The position numbers and the translations under genes are program-made. 64,000 nt of DNA from Ardenticatenaceae bacterium (GTDB lineage Bacteria; Chloroflexota; Anaerolineae; Promineifilales; Promineifilaceae), in assembly GCA_030065875.1 (NCBI GenBank), contig JASJCR010000013.1, forward strand, positions 1-64,000, given 5' to 3'. Positions 36,301 to 46,452 of the stretch are shown in pieces; position 1 is the first letter of the stretch; each line of letters starts with the position of its first letter. A model generated the notes under the pieces. The model saw only the letters and a program-made list of their open reading frames with translations. It searched no databases and was not told the DNA's origin.

Positions 36301-36813
36301 ATGATCATAAATGAAAAAGTTGTCGAGGCGATGAACGCGCAAATTCGCAGTGAATTTGGGGCATCAGCCCAGTATGTGGCGATTGCCGTCTATTTTGACG
36401 AAGAAGGGCTGCCGGATCTGGCCGCTTATTTTTATCGTCAATCGGAAGAAGAGCGGATGCACGCCATGAAATTCGTTCATTTTATGTTGGAAACCGGGGC
36501 CAAGCCGATCATACCCGGGCTGCCGGAGATGAGAAACGAATTTTCATCGGCCGCTGAGGCGGTGCAGTTTGCCCTCGATCAAGAGATGCGAGTGACCGAC
36601 GAGATCAACAACCTCGTCTCGCTGGCGGTTCAGGAAGGGGACCACGCCAGCAACCAGTTTTTGCAGTGGTTTGTGACCGAGCAGGTCGAAGAAGTGGATT
36701 CGATGTCGACGCTGCTGCAGACGATCAAGCACGCGGCCGGTAACCTGCTCTTTGTCGAGGATTACGTGCGCCGCAACGCCCAGATAATGGATGTGTCGGC
36801 CGCTGAGGAATAA
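36301..36813 (+). CDS. Non-haem ferritin (FtnA-like)
   Basis: A 170-residue ferritin that oxidises Fe(II) and stores iron in a 24-subunit shell. Ferroxidase-site residues are visible in order: Glu18 in RSEFGASAQYVAIA, Glu50 and His53 in SEEERMHAMKF, and Glu94 and Gln127 in the later helices (ALDQEMRVTDEIN, FLQWFVTEQVEEV). The ATG at 36301 has AGAGGAAAAA upstream. An open frame continuing back to 36151 translates a heptad repeat tail and A-rich leader, so it is not part of the protein. The gene converges on purN with only 3 bp between the stop codons. Confidence 0.95.
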   Translation: MIINEKVVEAMNAQIRSEFGASAQYVAIAVYFDEEGLPDLAAYFYRQSEEERMHAMKFVHFMLETGAKPIIPGLPEMRNEFSSAAEAVQFALDQEMRVTDEINNLVSLAVQEGDHASNQFLQWFVTEQVEEVDSMSTLLQTIKHAAGNLLFVEDYVRRNAQIMDVSAAEE

Positions 36814-36816
36814 TCT

Positions 36817-37410
36817 CTATTCCCTTTCGCCCATCCCCCGTAAAGCTTTTCTTGTCGCCGAGACAATCAGCTCGTGTTCTGCGCCATGGAGGCGGGCTGC
36901 GAACGTGTCCAGGGTATCATGTGGCTCAAAACCGACCTCGCGGTATTCGATGACCGGCCCGGCATCCACTTCCGGAATCGCGTAGTGAACCATACAGCCG
37001 GAAGCGGTAATTTCTCCGGCTTGAAAAGCGGCAAACGCCCTTTCAATGGCTCGGGTACCGGCAAACCGGCCAGGCAGGGCCGGGTGCAAATTAATGACCC
37101 GGCCGGGAAATTGATCGAGAAAGGCGGGGGATAAAATGCGCATAAAACCGGCCAGGACGATTAAGTCCGGCCGGTGCTCTCTCACCATCCGGGCCAGCGC
37201 CACATCATAACTTTCTCGATCAGGGAACCCTTTTGCCGACAAAAATATAGACGGGATTCCCACTGCGGCCGCTCGCTCTAGCCCGTAAGCGCTTTTTTTA
37301 TTGCTGATAACGGCCGCAATATCGGCCGGCAGATGGCCGGATTGAGCGGCGTCAATCAAAGCCTGCAAATTGCTGCCCCCACCGGAAATAAGCACGACAA
37401 GACGACTCAT
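36817..37410 (-). CDS. purN: Phosphoribosylglycinamide formyltransferase PurN
   Basis: A 197-residue GAR transformylase (10-formyl-THF dependent, third step of purine synthesis). Motifs: VLISGGGSNLQALIDAA, the catalytic Asn-His region LAGFMRILSPAFLDQFPGRVINLHPALPG, GCMVHYAIPEVDAGPVI with the catalytic Asp, and a typical C-terminus. It overlaps purM by four bases (ATGA), so the two are translationally coupled; it is the last gene of the pur cluster. Confidence 0.96.
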   Translation of the reverse strand: MSRLVVLISGGGSNLQALIDAAQSGHLPADIAAVISNKKSAYGLERAAAVGIPSIFLSAKGFPDRESYDVALARMVREHRPDLIVLAGFMRILSPAFLDQFPGRVINLHPALPGRFAGTRAIERAFAAFQAGEITASGCMVHYAIPEVDAGPVIEYREVGFEPHDTLDTFAARLHGAEHELIVSATRKALRGMGERE

Positions 37411-38447
37411 TGACGATCCAGGCCCGTTATCTGCACAGTTTGCTCCCCGGCGATGATTTTTCCCACCACAAAGAGATCGTCACCCAACGCCCGCTGCGCC
37501 AGGGTGACGTGATTGGCCGGCACGACGATGAGCATCCCCAGCCCCATGTTGAACACTCGAAACATTTCCCGTTGAGAAACCTGGCCCAACTGACGCACAA
37601 GGTTAAAAATCGGCTGCTCCGGCCAGCTGCCCCGCTCGATGACGGCGGCCGTATCTGGTGGGAGGATACGCGGTAAATTTTCGATGATGCCCCCTCCCGT
37701 GATGTGGGCCAGACCATGTATTTCTACTTCATTGGCCCTCAGCTGATTGATGTGGGATAAATAAAGCTTGTGCGGGGTTAGCAAAATTTGCCCGATCTCG
37801 CGCCGATCAAGCTCCGCCACCGGCTCCAGCCAATTTTCATCAGCCAGAGCGGCGCGGGCCAGCGTGTACCCGTTGGTATGCAGCCCCGATGAAGCCAGAC
37901 CCAGGATCACATCTCCTGTTTCGATTTGGGAGCCATCGATCAATTTCGGCTCGTCAACAACGCCGACGATGGTGCCCACCACATCAATTTCTTCATCGGC
38001 ATACACCCCCGGCATCTCGGCCGTTTCACCCCCCAAAATGGCGCACCCGGCCGCCCGGCAGGCGTCGGCCATCCCTTTGACGATCAAGGCGGTTTGCTGA
38101 GGATCAAGTTTGGAGGAGGCGATGTAGTCGAGAAAAAAAAGGGGTTGGGCCCCCTGAACCAAGATGTCGTTGATACAGTGGTTAACTAGGTCGTGACCGA
38201 TCGATTCCCATCGATTGAGGCGGGCGGCCACGCGCGTTTTGGTGCCTACGCCATCCGTCGAAGCGACGAGAATCGGATGGTTCATATTTTTGAAGGCGGC
38301 CGCTGAATACAACCCGCCAAACGATCCTAATCCCGCCAACACTTGAGGGGTATAAGTTGACTGAACCGCATCTTTCATCAATTTGGTGGCGGTCTGACCG
38401 GCATCAATGTCAACACCGGCGCGGGAGTATGCGCTGTTACTGCTCAT
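37407..38447 (-). CDS. purM: Phosphoribosylformylglycinamidine cyclo-ligase PurM
   Basis: A 346-residue AIR synthetase (fifth step). Motifs: YSRAGVDIDAGQTATKLM, LVASTDGVGTKTRVA (nucleotide/phosphate loop), VNHCINDILVQGAQPLFFLDYIA, ILGGETAEMPGVY, LASSGLHTNGYTLAR and HITGGGIIENLPRIL. Normal length for the family. The ATG at 38447 has no Shine-Dalgarno and is preceded at about 20 nt by a TTATTGG-type heptad hairpin that separates it from purD. Confidence 0.97.
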   Translation of the reverse strand: MSSNSAYSRAGVDIDAGQTATKLMKDAVQSTYTPQVLAGLGSFGGLYSAAAFKNMNHPILVASTDGVGTKTRVAARLNRWESIGHDLVNHCINDILVQGAQPLFFLDYIASSKLDPQQTALIVKGMADACRAAGCAILGGETAEMPGVYADEEIDVVGTIVGVVDEPKLIDGSQIETGDVILGLASSGLHTNGYTLARAALADENWLEPVAELDRREIGQILLTPHKLYLSHINQLRANEVEIHGLAHITGGGIIENLPRILPPDTAAVIERGSWPEQPIFNLVRQLGQVSQREMFRVFNMGLGMLIVVPANHVTLAQRALGDDLFVVGKIIAGEQTVQITGLDRQ

Positions 38448-38465
38448 ATTTTTAACGGATTTGTG

Positions 38466-38580
38466 TCTAATGGTTTAATAGTTTATTGATATATTGGTGT
38501 ATTGATGGGTAAGAATGGCGCGATGATCATTCGACTATTAAACCAATAAACCTATACACAACATTTAAACCAATAAATAG
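38466..38580. repeat. TTTATTGG/AACCAAT heptad hairpin
   Basis: Left arm with TAATGGTTTAATAGTTTATT, right arm with ACTATTAAACCAATAAACC; they are inverted and separated by about 30 bp. The right end adjoins the TAA stop of purD. Confidence 0.85.
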
Positions 38581-39873
38581 TTACGCCCTATATTCCCCAA
38601 TATCCTTCCGAAAGTGAACCCCATCAAAATGGATTTTGGATACGCCTTTGTAGGCATTTTGCAGGGCTGTGGTCAAATCATGTCCATGACCGCTGACGGC
38701 CAGCACCCGACCACCGCTGGTGATTAGCTGCTCGTTTTCCAAGGTTGTTCCAGCGTGAAAAACCGACACACCCGATAAACCGGCGGCTTCATCCACGCCG
38801 CTGATCGGCAGCCCCTTCGGATAGCCGGCTGGATACCCGGGTGAGGCCATCACAACAGTTGCACACACGCCTTCTTCAAAAGATAAATCAATCTGATCGA
38901 GCTGGCTTCTGGTACAGGCCAGGATAAGGTCTACCAAATCATTTTTTAACAGAGGCAAAATGACCTGGGTTTCTGGATCGCCAAAGCGGCAGTTAAATTC
39001 CAGAACCTTGGGTCCATCATCGGTTAACATGAGACCCGCATATAGAACGCCAATGTAAGGCATGCCCATAGAGGCCATGCCGTTAATTGTCGGCTGGAGG
39101 ATCCGTTCCGTAATTTCCTGCACAAATTTCTCTTCAATTTCCGGAACCGGGGCAAATGCCCCCATCCCGCCGGTGTTGGCTCCTTCATCCCCATCAAAGG
39201 CGCGTTTGTGATCGCGGGCGCAAATGAGCGGCCGTACCGTTTTCCCGTCCGAAAGGGCCAGGAGCGAGATCTCGGGACCGGACAGCTTCTCCTCAATGAT
39301 GATTTCAGCCCCGGCCGCGCCAAAAGCGTTATCTTGCAGCATAAGCGTGACGGCCGTTTGCGCCTGACCCAGTCCGGAACAAACCACCACCCCTTTTCCG
39401 GCCGCCAGGCCGCTGGCTTTGACTACGACCTGCCCATTAGGGGCGGTCGCTGCCAGGTAAGCCATCGCTTCGTTGTAATCGGTGAAGGGTTCAAATGAGG
39501 CGGTAGGAATCCCCATATCGCGCATAAACGTTTTGGAAAACAGCTTTGATGATTCCAGTTGGGCTGCCGCGGCGGTTGGCCCGAAAATGCGCAGGCCGTC
39601 CCGATGGAAAAGATCGACGATCCCATCGGCCAGCGGTGCTTCCGGACCTACAATGGTCAAATCAATATGATGATCACGGGCAAATTTGCAAAGCTGTGTT
39701 AAATGGCTGACCGGGATGGCCACGTTTTCTGCAGAAGCGCGACCGTTAGCTGCCGGCCAGCTGGTTCCACCGTTGCCTGGAGCAACGTAAATGTAGGAGA
39801 CGCGGGGAGATTGAGCCACTTTCCAGGCCAGGGCGTGCTCTCGGCCGCCAGATCCTATGATAAGTACTTTCAT
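38581..39873 (-). CDS. purD: Phosphoribosylamine-glycine ligase PurD
   Basis: A 430-residue ATP-grasp enzyme (GAR synthetase, second step). Motifs: VLIIGSGGREHALAWKVA, IVGPEAPLADGIVDLF, VVKASGLAAGKGVVVC, IIIEEKLSGPEISLLALSDG, DEGANTGGMGAFAPVP, GVLYAGLMLTDDGPKVLEFN and FGDPETQVILPLL. AGGACTTTTT before the ATG gives a moderate ribosome-binding site. The stop codon abuts a heptad hairpin. Confidence 0.97.
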   Translation of the reverse strand: MKVLIIGSGGREHALAWKVAQSPRVSYIYVAPGNGGTSWPAANGRASAENVAIPVSHLTQLCKFARDHHIDLTIVGPEAPLADGIVDLFHRDGLRIFGPTAAAAQLESSKLFSKTFMRDMGIPTASFEPFTDYNEAMAYLAATAPNGQVVVKASGLAAGKGVVVCSGLGQAQTAVTLMLQDNAFGAAGAEIIIEEKLSGPEISLLALSDGKTVRPLICARDHKRAFDGDEGANTGGMGAFAPVPEIEEKFVQEITERILQPTINGMASMGMPYIGVLYAGLMLTDDGPKVLEFNCRFGDPETQVILPLLKNDLVDLILACTRSQLDQIDLSFEEGVCATVVMASPGYPAGYPKGLPISGVDEAAGLSGVSVFHAGTTLENEQLITSGGRVLAVSGHGHDLTTALQNAYKGVSKIHFDGVHFRKDIGEYRA

Positions 39874-39904
39874 AAAAAGTCCTGAGTGAGTGAAAAGTAA
39901 AGGT

Positions 39905-39977
39905 GTTTAAACGATGAGAGATTGAGAGACGACCCCAATCGTAAATCGTAAATCCTAAATCGTCAATCGCATCTCTC
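39905..39977. repeat. CGTAAAT-class heptad array
   Basis: CAATCGTAAATCGTAAATCC and CTAAATCGTCAATCG between purF and purD, flanked by GAGAGATTGAGAGACG and a matching CATCTCTC. The purF stop TAG is at its edge. Confidence 0.75.
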
Positions 39978-41566
39978 TAACCCCACATATCTTCAAATTC
40001 AAATTTCCCTCGCTCCTCTGAAAAAAGCCAATCGGGTACATCGAGAGGATAATTTCCTGAAAAACAGGCGGTACAGTGACCGGATTTTTCACTTTTAACC
40101 CCTTGTTTAACCGCCTTTTCCATACCGGGCAAGCTTAAATAAGCAAGTGAATCCGCCCCGATTTTGCGCCGAATCCCGTTGATGTCCATCCGGTGACCGA
40201 TGAGCTGATTATAGGTCGCCATGTCAATGCCCATAAAGCACGGGTGGCGAACCGGTGGGGAGGAAACGCGCACGTGCACTTCAATTGCCCCCGCCTCTCG
40301 TAAAAGAGAGATAATCGGACCGATGGTGTTCCCACGAACGATCGAATCATCAATTAAAATGACCCGTTTTCCGGCCAGGTTGCTGGGCAGGGGATTGTAT
40401 TTGAGACGAACGCGCTCTTCGCGCATTTCGTTGGTAGGTTGAATAAAGGTCCGGCCGATGTAGCGATTTTTGGTCAAGCCTTCATTAAATGGAATCCCGG
40501 TCGTGCGACTGTAGCCGATCGCTGCCGGGATGGCTGAGTCGGGCACACCCATCACAAAATCGGCCTCTGCCGGTGCTTCGGCCGCCAATTGTTCACCTAA
40601 ACGCTGCCGCACTTCGTGGATGATTTGCCCCTCGAACATCGAATCCGGCCGAGCGAAATAGACGTATTCAAAGATGCAGAGCGCCTGTTTAGGCGCTTCC
40701 GCCCGGGCGATGGTGGTGATCCCGTTTTTGTCCAGGCGAATGATCTCGCCGGGCTCAACGTCGCGCACAATTTTGGCACCCATCGTCAGGATGGCGCACG
40801 TTTCTGAAGCCACCACATACCCGTCATCGAGTTCCCCAATCGACAGCGGCCGCAATCCAAGTGGATCCCGCATGGCGTATATCCCCTCAGCGGTGAGCAG
40901 CACCAGAGAAAAAGCCCCCTGGGCCACTCGCATAAAGGTAGTGAGGCGCTTTTCCCATACCGAATTTGATTTTTGGCTAAAGCCGTTCATCAATTCAGGG
41001 GATGGATTGACTTTTCCGGTAAAATGGCCGCCGCCGTTAAAAACGGTGAGGGGTATGCTCGTTTCTTCTTCAATTTCACTGGCCCAGGCGGAGGACGGGC
41101 TGGCCAAGACCTGAGTGATGACCTCGCTGTCGGTCGTTGACGACAACCCCACCCCGCGCTGGAGAAGCTTATGTCGCAAATCCAGAGCGTTGGTTAAATT
41201 CCCGTTGTGTCCCAGAGCGAGCGGACCATAAATTGTTTCGATCAGGTGCGGTTGGGCATTGCGCAGATGGGAGGATCCGGTAGTAGAGTAGCGTACGTGG
41301 CCTATGGCCATATGGCCGGTCAGTCGCTTGATGTGTTCCTCAGTAAAAATTTGGGGCACCAACCCCATTTCTTTGTGCTGATGGGTTGTCCGGCCGTCGT
41401 AGGTGCAAATTCCGGCGCTTTCCTGACCGCGATGCTGCAGGGCATGGAGACCAAAATAGGTCAGGCGCGCCACGTCTTGACCTGGGGCATAGATGCCAAA
41501 GATGCCACATTCATCATGAAATTTATCGTCACCCCACCATTCGTTATCATGTTGCTCCTGCTTCAT
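39977..41566 (-). CDS. purF: Amidophosphoribosyltransferase PurF
   Basis: A 529-residue glutamine PRPP amidotransferase (first committed step). A short N-terminal propeptide precedes the nucleophile Cys of DECGIFGIY (about residue 20), which processing would expose. The glutaminase domain shows RYSTTGSSHLRNAQP and LGHNGNLTN; the PRT domain shows VILIDDSIVRGNTIGPI, the PRPP-binding loop. Four cysteines that could hold an Fe-S cluster, as in the Bacillus-type enzyme, are visible in part (CIFEYVYFARPDS, HPCFMGIDMA, CTACFSGNYP). AAGGAG lies 8 nt before the ATG. Confidence 0.97.
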   Translation of the reverse strand: MKQEQHDNEWWGDDKFHDECGIFGIYAPGQDVARLTYFGLHALQHRGQESAGICTYDGRTTHQHKEMGLVPQIFTEEHIKRLTGHMAIGHVRYSTTGSSHLRNAQPHLIETIYGPLALGHNGNLTNALDLRHKLLQRGVGLSSTTDSEVITQVLASPSSAWASEIEEETSIPLTVFNGGGHFTGKVNPSPELMNGFSQKSNSVWEKRLTTFMRVAQGAFSLVLLTAEGIYAMRDPLGLRPLSIGELDDGYVVASETCAILTMGAKIVRDVEPGEIIRLDKNGITTIARAEAPKQALCIFEYVYFARPDSMFEGQIIHEVRQRLGEQLAAEAPAEADFVMGVPDSAIPAAIGYSRTTGIPFNEGLTKNRYIGRTFIQPTNEMREERVRLKYNPLPSNLAGKRVILIDDSIVRGNTIGPIISLLREAGAIEVHVRVSSPPVRHPCFMGIDMATYNQLIGHRMDINGIRRKIGADSLAYLSLPGMEKAVKQGVKSEKSGHCTACFSGNYPLDVPDWLFSEERGKFEFEDMWG

Positions 41567-41584
41567 TGATGTTTCTCCTTGGTT

Positions 41585-41700
41585 AGCCTTTTAGCACGGT
41601 GCTCTGCACCTGTCAGCACGCCGCTTTGCGGCTTTCAGCTATCAGCTGCTAAGAGGCGCGGATGCGCCGAGCTGACAGGGCCAACAGCCCGTGCTATCGC
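41585..41700. repeat. GCTGATA-class heptad hairpin
   Basis: TTAGCACGGTGCTCTGCACC and TGTCAGCACGCCGC face GAGCTGACAGGGCC and AACAGCCCGTGCTA. The middle has the heptamers TCAGCTA TCAGCTG. The array fills the purF/purK gap and contains the purK TAG stop. Confidence 0.75.
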
Positions 41701-42824
41701 GCTAGCTTCAATCTCTCTCTCGCGGCCAAAACGATCTCTCTTGCCGCTCTCACTTCTTCTGTACATACGGTTAAATGCCCCATTTTACGGCCGGGGCGAG
41801 CCTCTTTTTTGCCGTACAGGTGAACTTTGACCATCCCGTTCGGTGTGGCTCGATGCCACTTGGGTTCACCCTCAAGCCATAAGTCACCAAGCAAATTTGC
41901 CATGGCGGCCGGCCGCTGTTGAGAAGCGTCACCAACAGGCAGCCCGCAAATGGTGCGCAGCTGCTGTTCAAATTGGCTGGTCACGTGCCCTTCGATAGTT
42001 AAATGACCGGAATTGTGGGGGCGAGGGGCGATTTCGTTGACCAAAAGTTGACCATTTGACGCTATAAAAAATTCTACACAAATAACCCCAATCAGGTCTA
42101 GCGATGTGGCGATGGTATGGGCATTTATTAACGCCATTTTTGTGATGTTTGGATCCACCTCGGCCGGACACAGCGACAGGTCAAGAATATGGTTGACGTG
42201 GTTGTTTTCGATAGGGCCATAGGTCACCATATTTCCCTGCACATCCCGTCCAATAATGACCGAGATCTCTTTTTCGAGATCGATAAACGATTCCAAAACA
42301 GCCGATTGCCGGCCGATCGCCTCCCAGGCTGAGGCGGCCGCGCCATGCTCTCTAATTACAACCTGTCCCTTGCCGTCATAACCGGATTCGGCGGTTTTGA
42401 GGACGGCCGGTAAAGGCCAATCAAACGGGGCAAAATCAGATTCGCTGTTAATGATGCGGAACGGGGAAACCGGCAGCCCATTTTCCTGCAAAAAAGATTT
42501 TTCTCGCTGACGATTTTGGGCTACTTGCAGGGCGGTTATCCCCGGCCGGAGGGGGCAAATTTCGCTGACCGCTTCGGCCGTGAGCAGCGGAATATTTTCA
42601 AATTCATAGGTAACGACGTCAACCGCTTGGGCAAACGCCCGTACCTGTTCCAGATCTTCGTAGGGGGAGGTCCAGGAAACATCGGCCAGCTGACCGGCAG
42701 GGGAATCCGGTCCGGGGCCATAAACGTGAACCCGATATCCCATCCGACGGGCAACGCTGGCCAACATCCGACCCAGCTGACCGCTGCCCAGAATACCGAT
42801 TGTGGAGGGAGGAAGAATGGACAT
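41694..42824 (-). CDS. purK: 5-(carboxyamino)imidazole ribonucleotide synthase PurK
   Basis: A 376-residue ATP-grasp enzyme that makes N5-CAIR from AIR, ATP and bicarbonate. Motifs: TIGILGSGQLGRMLA, TYEFENIPL, ALKTAESGYDGKGQVV-like VLKTAESGYDGKGQ, VESFIDLEKEISVI-type LESFIDLEKEISVI, and VNEIAPRPHNSGHLTIEG. The ATG lies directly after heptad DNA with no Shine-Dalgarno. It works with purE, which follows upstream in the same orientation. Confidence 0.97.
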   Translation of the reverse strand: MSILPPSTIGILGSGQLGRMLASVARRMGYRVHVYGPGPDSPAGQLADVSWTSPYEDLEQVRAFAQAVDVVTYEFENIPLLTAEAVSEICPLRPGITALQVAQNRQREKSFLQENGLPVSPFRIINSESDFAPFDWPLPAVLKTAESGYDGKGQVVIREHGAAASAWEAIGRQSAVLESFIDLEKEISVIIGRDVQGNMVTYGPIENNHVNHILDLSLCPAEVDPNITKMALINAHTIATSLDLIGVICVEFFIASNGQLLVNEIAPRPHNSGHLTIEGHVTSQFEQQLRTICGLPVGDASQQRPAAMANLLGDLWLEGEPKWHRATPNGMVKVHLYGKKEARPGRKMGHLTVCTEEVRAAREIVLAARERLKLAR

Positions 42825-42825
42825 G

Positions 42826-42918
42826 TGAAGTACGAAATACGAAATATGAAATACGATTTACGATTTTAGATTGAAGTGTCTCTTGTTTGATGTCTGTGGT
42901 CTGAAGTCTGAAGTCTAT
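42826..42918. repeat. Heptad arrays (TACGAAA and GTCTGAA classes)
   Basis: AAGTACGAAATACGAAATAT near purK, then GATGTCTGTGGTCTGAAGTC at the purE end. Two heptamer classes meet in one 90-bp spacer. The purE TAG stop overlaps the second. Confidence 0.85.
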
Positions 42919-43403
42919 TCCAATATGCTTTTTTCAACTTCCTGCGCCCGACTAGCCCGAAAATCAGCCAGCTTTTGCCGCAGGTCATCGTCGTTGAGAG
43001 CCAGGATGCCAACAGCGGTCAGGGCCGCGTTAATCGCTCCGGCCCGGCCGATGGCCATCGTTGCTACCGGCACGCCGGCCGGCATCTGCACAATCGATAA
43101 CAGGGAATCCAGGCCGTTGAGCGCCCGACTTTGAATCGGGACCCCGATGACCGGTAGGAGAGTATGACCGGCCGTCATGCCCGGCAAATGGGCAGCGCCC
43201 CCTGCCCCGGCAATGATCACTTTTAAACCCCGACCGGCCGCTTTTTCCGCATAGTCAACCATCAAGGTTGGGGTACGATGGGCCGAGACCACCTTCTTCT
43301 CAAAAGGAACCCCAAATTTGATTAACGTTTCGCACGCGTGCCGCATCGTTTCCCAGTCTGAGGTGCTGCCCATGATGACTCCGACGTGAGGTTGATCCGC
43401 CAT
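42915..43403 (-). CDS. purE: N5-CAIR mutase PurE
   Basis: A 162-residue class I PurE that converts N5-CAIR to CAIR. Motifs: [16 protein letters not shown] (substrate phosphate loop), [28 protein letters not shown] and the conserved [20 protein letters not shown] chose ATG at 43403, preceded by GAAGGAG; an ATG seven codons earlier has no site. Confidence 0.96.
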   Translation of the reverse strand: MADQPHVGVIMGSTSDWETMRHACETLIKFGVPFEKKVVSAHRTPTLMVDYAEKAAGRGLKVIIAGAGGAAHLPGMTAGHTLLPVIGVPIQSRALNGLDSLLSIVQMPAGVPVATMAIGRAGAINAALTAVGILALNDDDLRQKLADFRASRAQEVEKSILE

Positions 43404-43426
43404 TTTGTCTCCTTCAACATTCATGG

Positions 43427-45385
43427 TTATTTCGCCACCATTTTGATTTGCTTTAATATCAGCCAGTTTTCATTCCCTTCATGGGTCAGGGGGGAACCCG
43501 TTTGGGGATCGATTACGCGCACAACCAGCTTGTAAACCCCGGCCGGGATCTCCGGATTGACCACAATATCAAAATCCCACCGCACAATTTCACCCGGCTG
43601 CCATGATTGAGGTGGATAAAAACGACGGAGGTCATTTTCCCGCTCGATGATGCCGCCCCAAACGTTGCCCTGCTCATCTTCGAGCATCACGGTGGGCATG
43701 AATCCGGCCGGCAAAGGGGAGTCTACCGACCAATAAAGGGTGACCGGAATCCAGGTGCTAGGCGGATGAAGAAAGTGATCGGCGGTCATAAAAGAATCCT
43801 GAGCCAGGCGATATCCTTCCAGGTTAACGCTGTTTGGATAAGAGACGCGAAGTGGGGTGGCCGAGAGGGGGAGATCGGAAAATTGATATTGCAGCGCGTA
43901 CGCTTTGACGTCAACCCCGGCCGGAAAAACCTCGGTGACCAGCGGAAACCGTTCTCCCAACCAGTTTTGCACGATTCTTCTTTGATCACCCAGGTAATTT
44001 GGCAAGCCGTTTCCGGGTGCGTCGGTACCCGCCTGAACGAGCCACAATACGTCAGAGTCAAAATAGGGAGTCAACCCTTCTGCAATCTCCTCCTCAGTTT
44101 CAACGTTATTTGACAGCGGGGTTTCAAACGGCTGCTTAAAATAGTGGCCAAAAATCATTTGATACCAGTTGAGGTGAATGACCACCGTATCGCTATCTGT
44201 TTTTTGCCGTTCCACAAACTCGGCCGCCGCCCGAAAATTTTCCTGCTGTTTAATCGGCTGTCGCATCTCCTGCTGACCCGCGAACATAAATAGAAAAATC
44301 GCGCCGATAAAAACACCCTGAAACCAGTTAATCTTCCCGTTTTTGCCCAGTATGGCCGTCGAAAGGATAAAAGAGAGGGGAATGATGGCAAACGAAAAGG
44401 GTTTAGTGGTGAAAAACTGGACGGAAACAATGACGTATACGATCAGGCCAAAGGAGGTCAGCAGCCACAGCGTCCAGGCGTAGGACGAGGCCCAGTCGCG
44501 AAAATTGGCTATCGCCACCGCCAAAACCAGAAGAAGCAGGAGCAGGCCCTCGTTCCCTGAAAAATTTAAAAGCGATTGAAAATCGAGAAGGGTTTTGGCT
44601 GCCCCCAAAAAAGTGGGATAAAGATTTCCAATACCGAGATCGCCCCCGCCCTGGGTCCCGGTGGTAAAAATGTTGTAGAAGTATGGCAGAATGGCCAGCC
44701 CGACCAGCGAAAGGGGGACTAATCCAAACAGAGCCTCGGCCGGCCGGCGCGGTGCCCGCCAAAGAAGCAGCAAAGCGATGACGGGGATAGCGGTGACGGC
44801 CAAGACGTGCATGTAAACCGCTGCGGTGAGGGTCACAAAGATAATCGCCAGGCGAACCCACAGCGGCCGCGTTTTTTGATAATCGATGGTCAGGGCCGCC
44901 CATACGGCCGTGGCGGTCAAAAATAAGACCGGGGAGTACATGCGCACATCCTGATGTTGATAAACGATCAGGGGATTTAGGGCGAACAACAGGGTTGCTA
45001 CGGCCGCGCGCGGGTGCCCCATCTCTTTTTTGCCGATCTGGTAGACGATCGCTACCGTTAACATGCCGAGTAAGGCGGGGAGGGTTCTGAGCGCTAAATC
45101 GGTATCGCCCGTCAGCTGACGCCACGGTTTGATAAAGGCGAAGAAAAATAGCGGATGGCGATTCAGGGTTAAATCCGCCATATGTGTAAACAAGGTGCTG
45201 TACGGCAGGTCAGAAAAATGCAGGCTGGCCCCTTCATCGCCACCTAGACTTCGCCAGGTGAGTTGGGGCAGACGCGTCAGGGCGGAAATTAGCAAAATGC
45301 CAAGATAGGTGAGCGTGCGAGAAGCCTGGCTAGATAATTTTAGCGAGGTCATTTTTCTCTCGACTATGAAATCTGACAGCGTCAT
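43427..45385 (-). CDS. GT39-type multi-pass membrane glycosyltransferase
   Basis: A 652-residue membrane protein with roughly ten to twelve hydrophobic segments in residues 20-370 and a C-terminal extracytoplasmic beta-rich region (about 370-650). The first periplasmic loop contains [11 protein letters not shown], the position where GT39/ArnT/PMT-like enzymes have their catalytic Asp-Glu, and [21 protein letters not shown] is typical of this superfamily. It would transfer a sugar from a polyprenyl carrier; the acceptor is unknown. It interrupts the pur cluster between purC and purE. An in-frame ATG at 45352 is an alternative start that places the first membrane segment nearer the N-terminus. 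It starts 12 nt after the purC stop. Confidence 0.8.
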   Translation of the reverse strand: MTLSDFIVERKMTSLKLSSQASRTLTYLGILLISALTRLPQLTWRSLGGDEGASLHFSDLPYSTLFTHMADLTLNRHPLFFFAFIKPWRQLTGDTDLALRTLPALLGMLTVAIVYQIGKKEMGHPRAAVATLLFALNPLIVYQHQDVRMYSPVLFLTATAVWAALTIDYQKTRPLWVRLAIIFVTLTAAVYMHVLAVTAIPVIALLLLWRAPRRPAEALFGLVPLSLVGLAILPYFYNIFTTGTQGGGDLGIGNLYPTFLGAAKTLLDFQSLLNFSGNEGLLLLLLVLAVAIANFRDWASSYAWTLWLLTSFGLIVYVIVSVQFFTTKPFSFAIIPLSFILSTAILGKNGKINWFQGVFIGAIFLFMFAGQQEMRQPIKQQENFRAAAEFVERQKTDSDTVVIHLNWYQMIFGHYFKQPFETPLSNNVETEEEIAEGLTPYFDSDVLWLVQAGTDAPGNGLPNYLGDQRRIVQNWLGERFPLVTEVFPAGVDVKAYALQYQFSDLPLSATPLRVSYPNSVNLEGYRLAQDSFMTADHFLHPPSTWIPVTLYWSVDSPLPAGFMPTVMLEDEQGNVWGGIIERENDLRRFYPPQSWQPGEIVRWDFDIVVNPEIPAGVYKLVVRVIDPQTGSPLTHEGNENWLILKQIKMVAK

Positions 45386-45396
45386 AAAAAAGAAAA

Positions 45397-46350
45397 TTAT
45401 CCTTCAAGAAGGGCGATCTGACGTCGGATGCGCGGTTCGGCCGGAATCTCGGCCGGCTCAAATGTCCGGCCGGTCAATTTTTCATAGGCGGCGATATACC
45501 TTTCGGCCACCGCGACCCGGAAATCATCCGGCATCTGGGGTGGCTCGCCATCACCACGATAACCCTGTTTGGCATACCATTTGCGCAAAAATTCCTTGTC
45601 GAAGTTTTCCGGTTCACGGCCGTGTCCCCAGCTGTCAGCGATCCAAAAGCGGCTTGAGTCCGGCGTGTGAATCTCATCGATCAGGGCTAGACGGCCGTTG
45701 ATTATCCCCATTTCGTATTTGGTATCCACCAAAATCAAGCCCGCCGCGGCCGCCAGCTTCTGACCGCGTTTGAAAACCGCGATCGCCGCTGCCTTAATTT
45801 CTTGCCACATCTCCGGTGAGACAATCTGCCGGGCTAATATTTCTTCTTCAGTAATGCGCTCGTCGTGTTCCCCCTGAGCGGCCTTTGTGGTCGGGGTGAT
45901 GATCGGCTCCGGCAGCCGGTCGTATTTTTGCAGCCCATCCGGCAGTTCAATTCCGTAGGGGTGCCGGTCACCCTGCTCGTATAAATACCACAGGGAGGTT
46001 TTGGTGACGCCGGTGATATAGCCGCGGACCACCACTTCTATGGGGATCGGTTCCGCCTCGTGAGCCACGGTCACGTTAGGATCAGGCGAGCTGATGACGT
46101 GATTATCGACCAGATCGGCCGTCTGTTCAAACCACCACAGGGCCAGCTGATTGAGAACCTGCCCTTTATACGGGATCAATCCCAAAATTCGGTCAAAGGC
46201 GCTTACTCGATCGGTGGTGACCAGTACTCGCCGGCCGTTTTGCAAATAAACGTCGCGCACTTTCCCCGCATATTTTGGCCCCAATTCATCCAAATGGGTT
46301 TCGGATAAGCAGTGGGGGAGCGAGTTGTGAAGTTGGGCTGTCGGAATCAT
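45397..46350 (-). CDS. purC: SAICAR synthetase PurC
   Basis: A 317-residue phosphoribosylaminoimidazole-succinocarboxamide synthase. Motifs: GKVRDVYLQNGRRVLVTTDRVSAFDRIL, VVVRGYITGVTKTSLW, and LILVDTKYEMGIINGRLALIDEIHTPDSSRFW. It is longer than the roughly 240-residue form and matches the 300-residue class. The start has no Shine-Dalgarno and is separated from the ATG only by GAGTCCT heptads, which also lie before the HAD gene's stop. Confidence 0.96.
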   Translation of the reverse strand: MIPTAQLHNSLPHCLSETHLDELGPKYAGKVRDVYLQNGRRVLVTTDRVSAFDRILGLIPYKGQVLNQLALWWFEQTADLVDNHVISSPDPNVTVAHEAEPIPIEVVVRGYITGVTKTSLWYLYEQGDRHPYGIELPDGLQKYDRLPEPIITPTTKAAQGEHDERITEEEILARQIVSPEMWQEIKAAAIAVFKRGQKLAAAAGLILVDTKYEMGIINGRLALIDEIHTPDSSRFWIADSWGHGREPENFDKEFLRKWYAKQGYRGDGEPPQMPDDFRVAVAERYIAAYEKLTGRTFEPAEIPAEPRIRRQIALLEG

Positions 46351-46452
46351 GAGGGCTGAGTCCTGAGTCCTAAGTTCTGAGTCCTGAGTGCGAATTGAGC
46401 GTACTATCTTAGCACTTTCAACTCAGGACTTTGCACTTCTTTTTAGGACTTC
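46350..46452. repeat. GAGTCCT heptad hairpin
   Basis: GCTGAGTCCTGAGTCCTAAG and TTCTGAGTCCTGAGTGCG face CAACTCAGGACTTTGCAC and TAGGACTTCTCAC. The HAD gene ends within it: its codons for KS and the TAA stop are AAG TCC TAA. Confidence 0.85.
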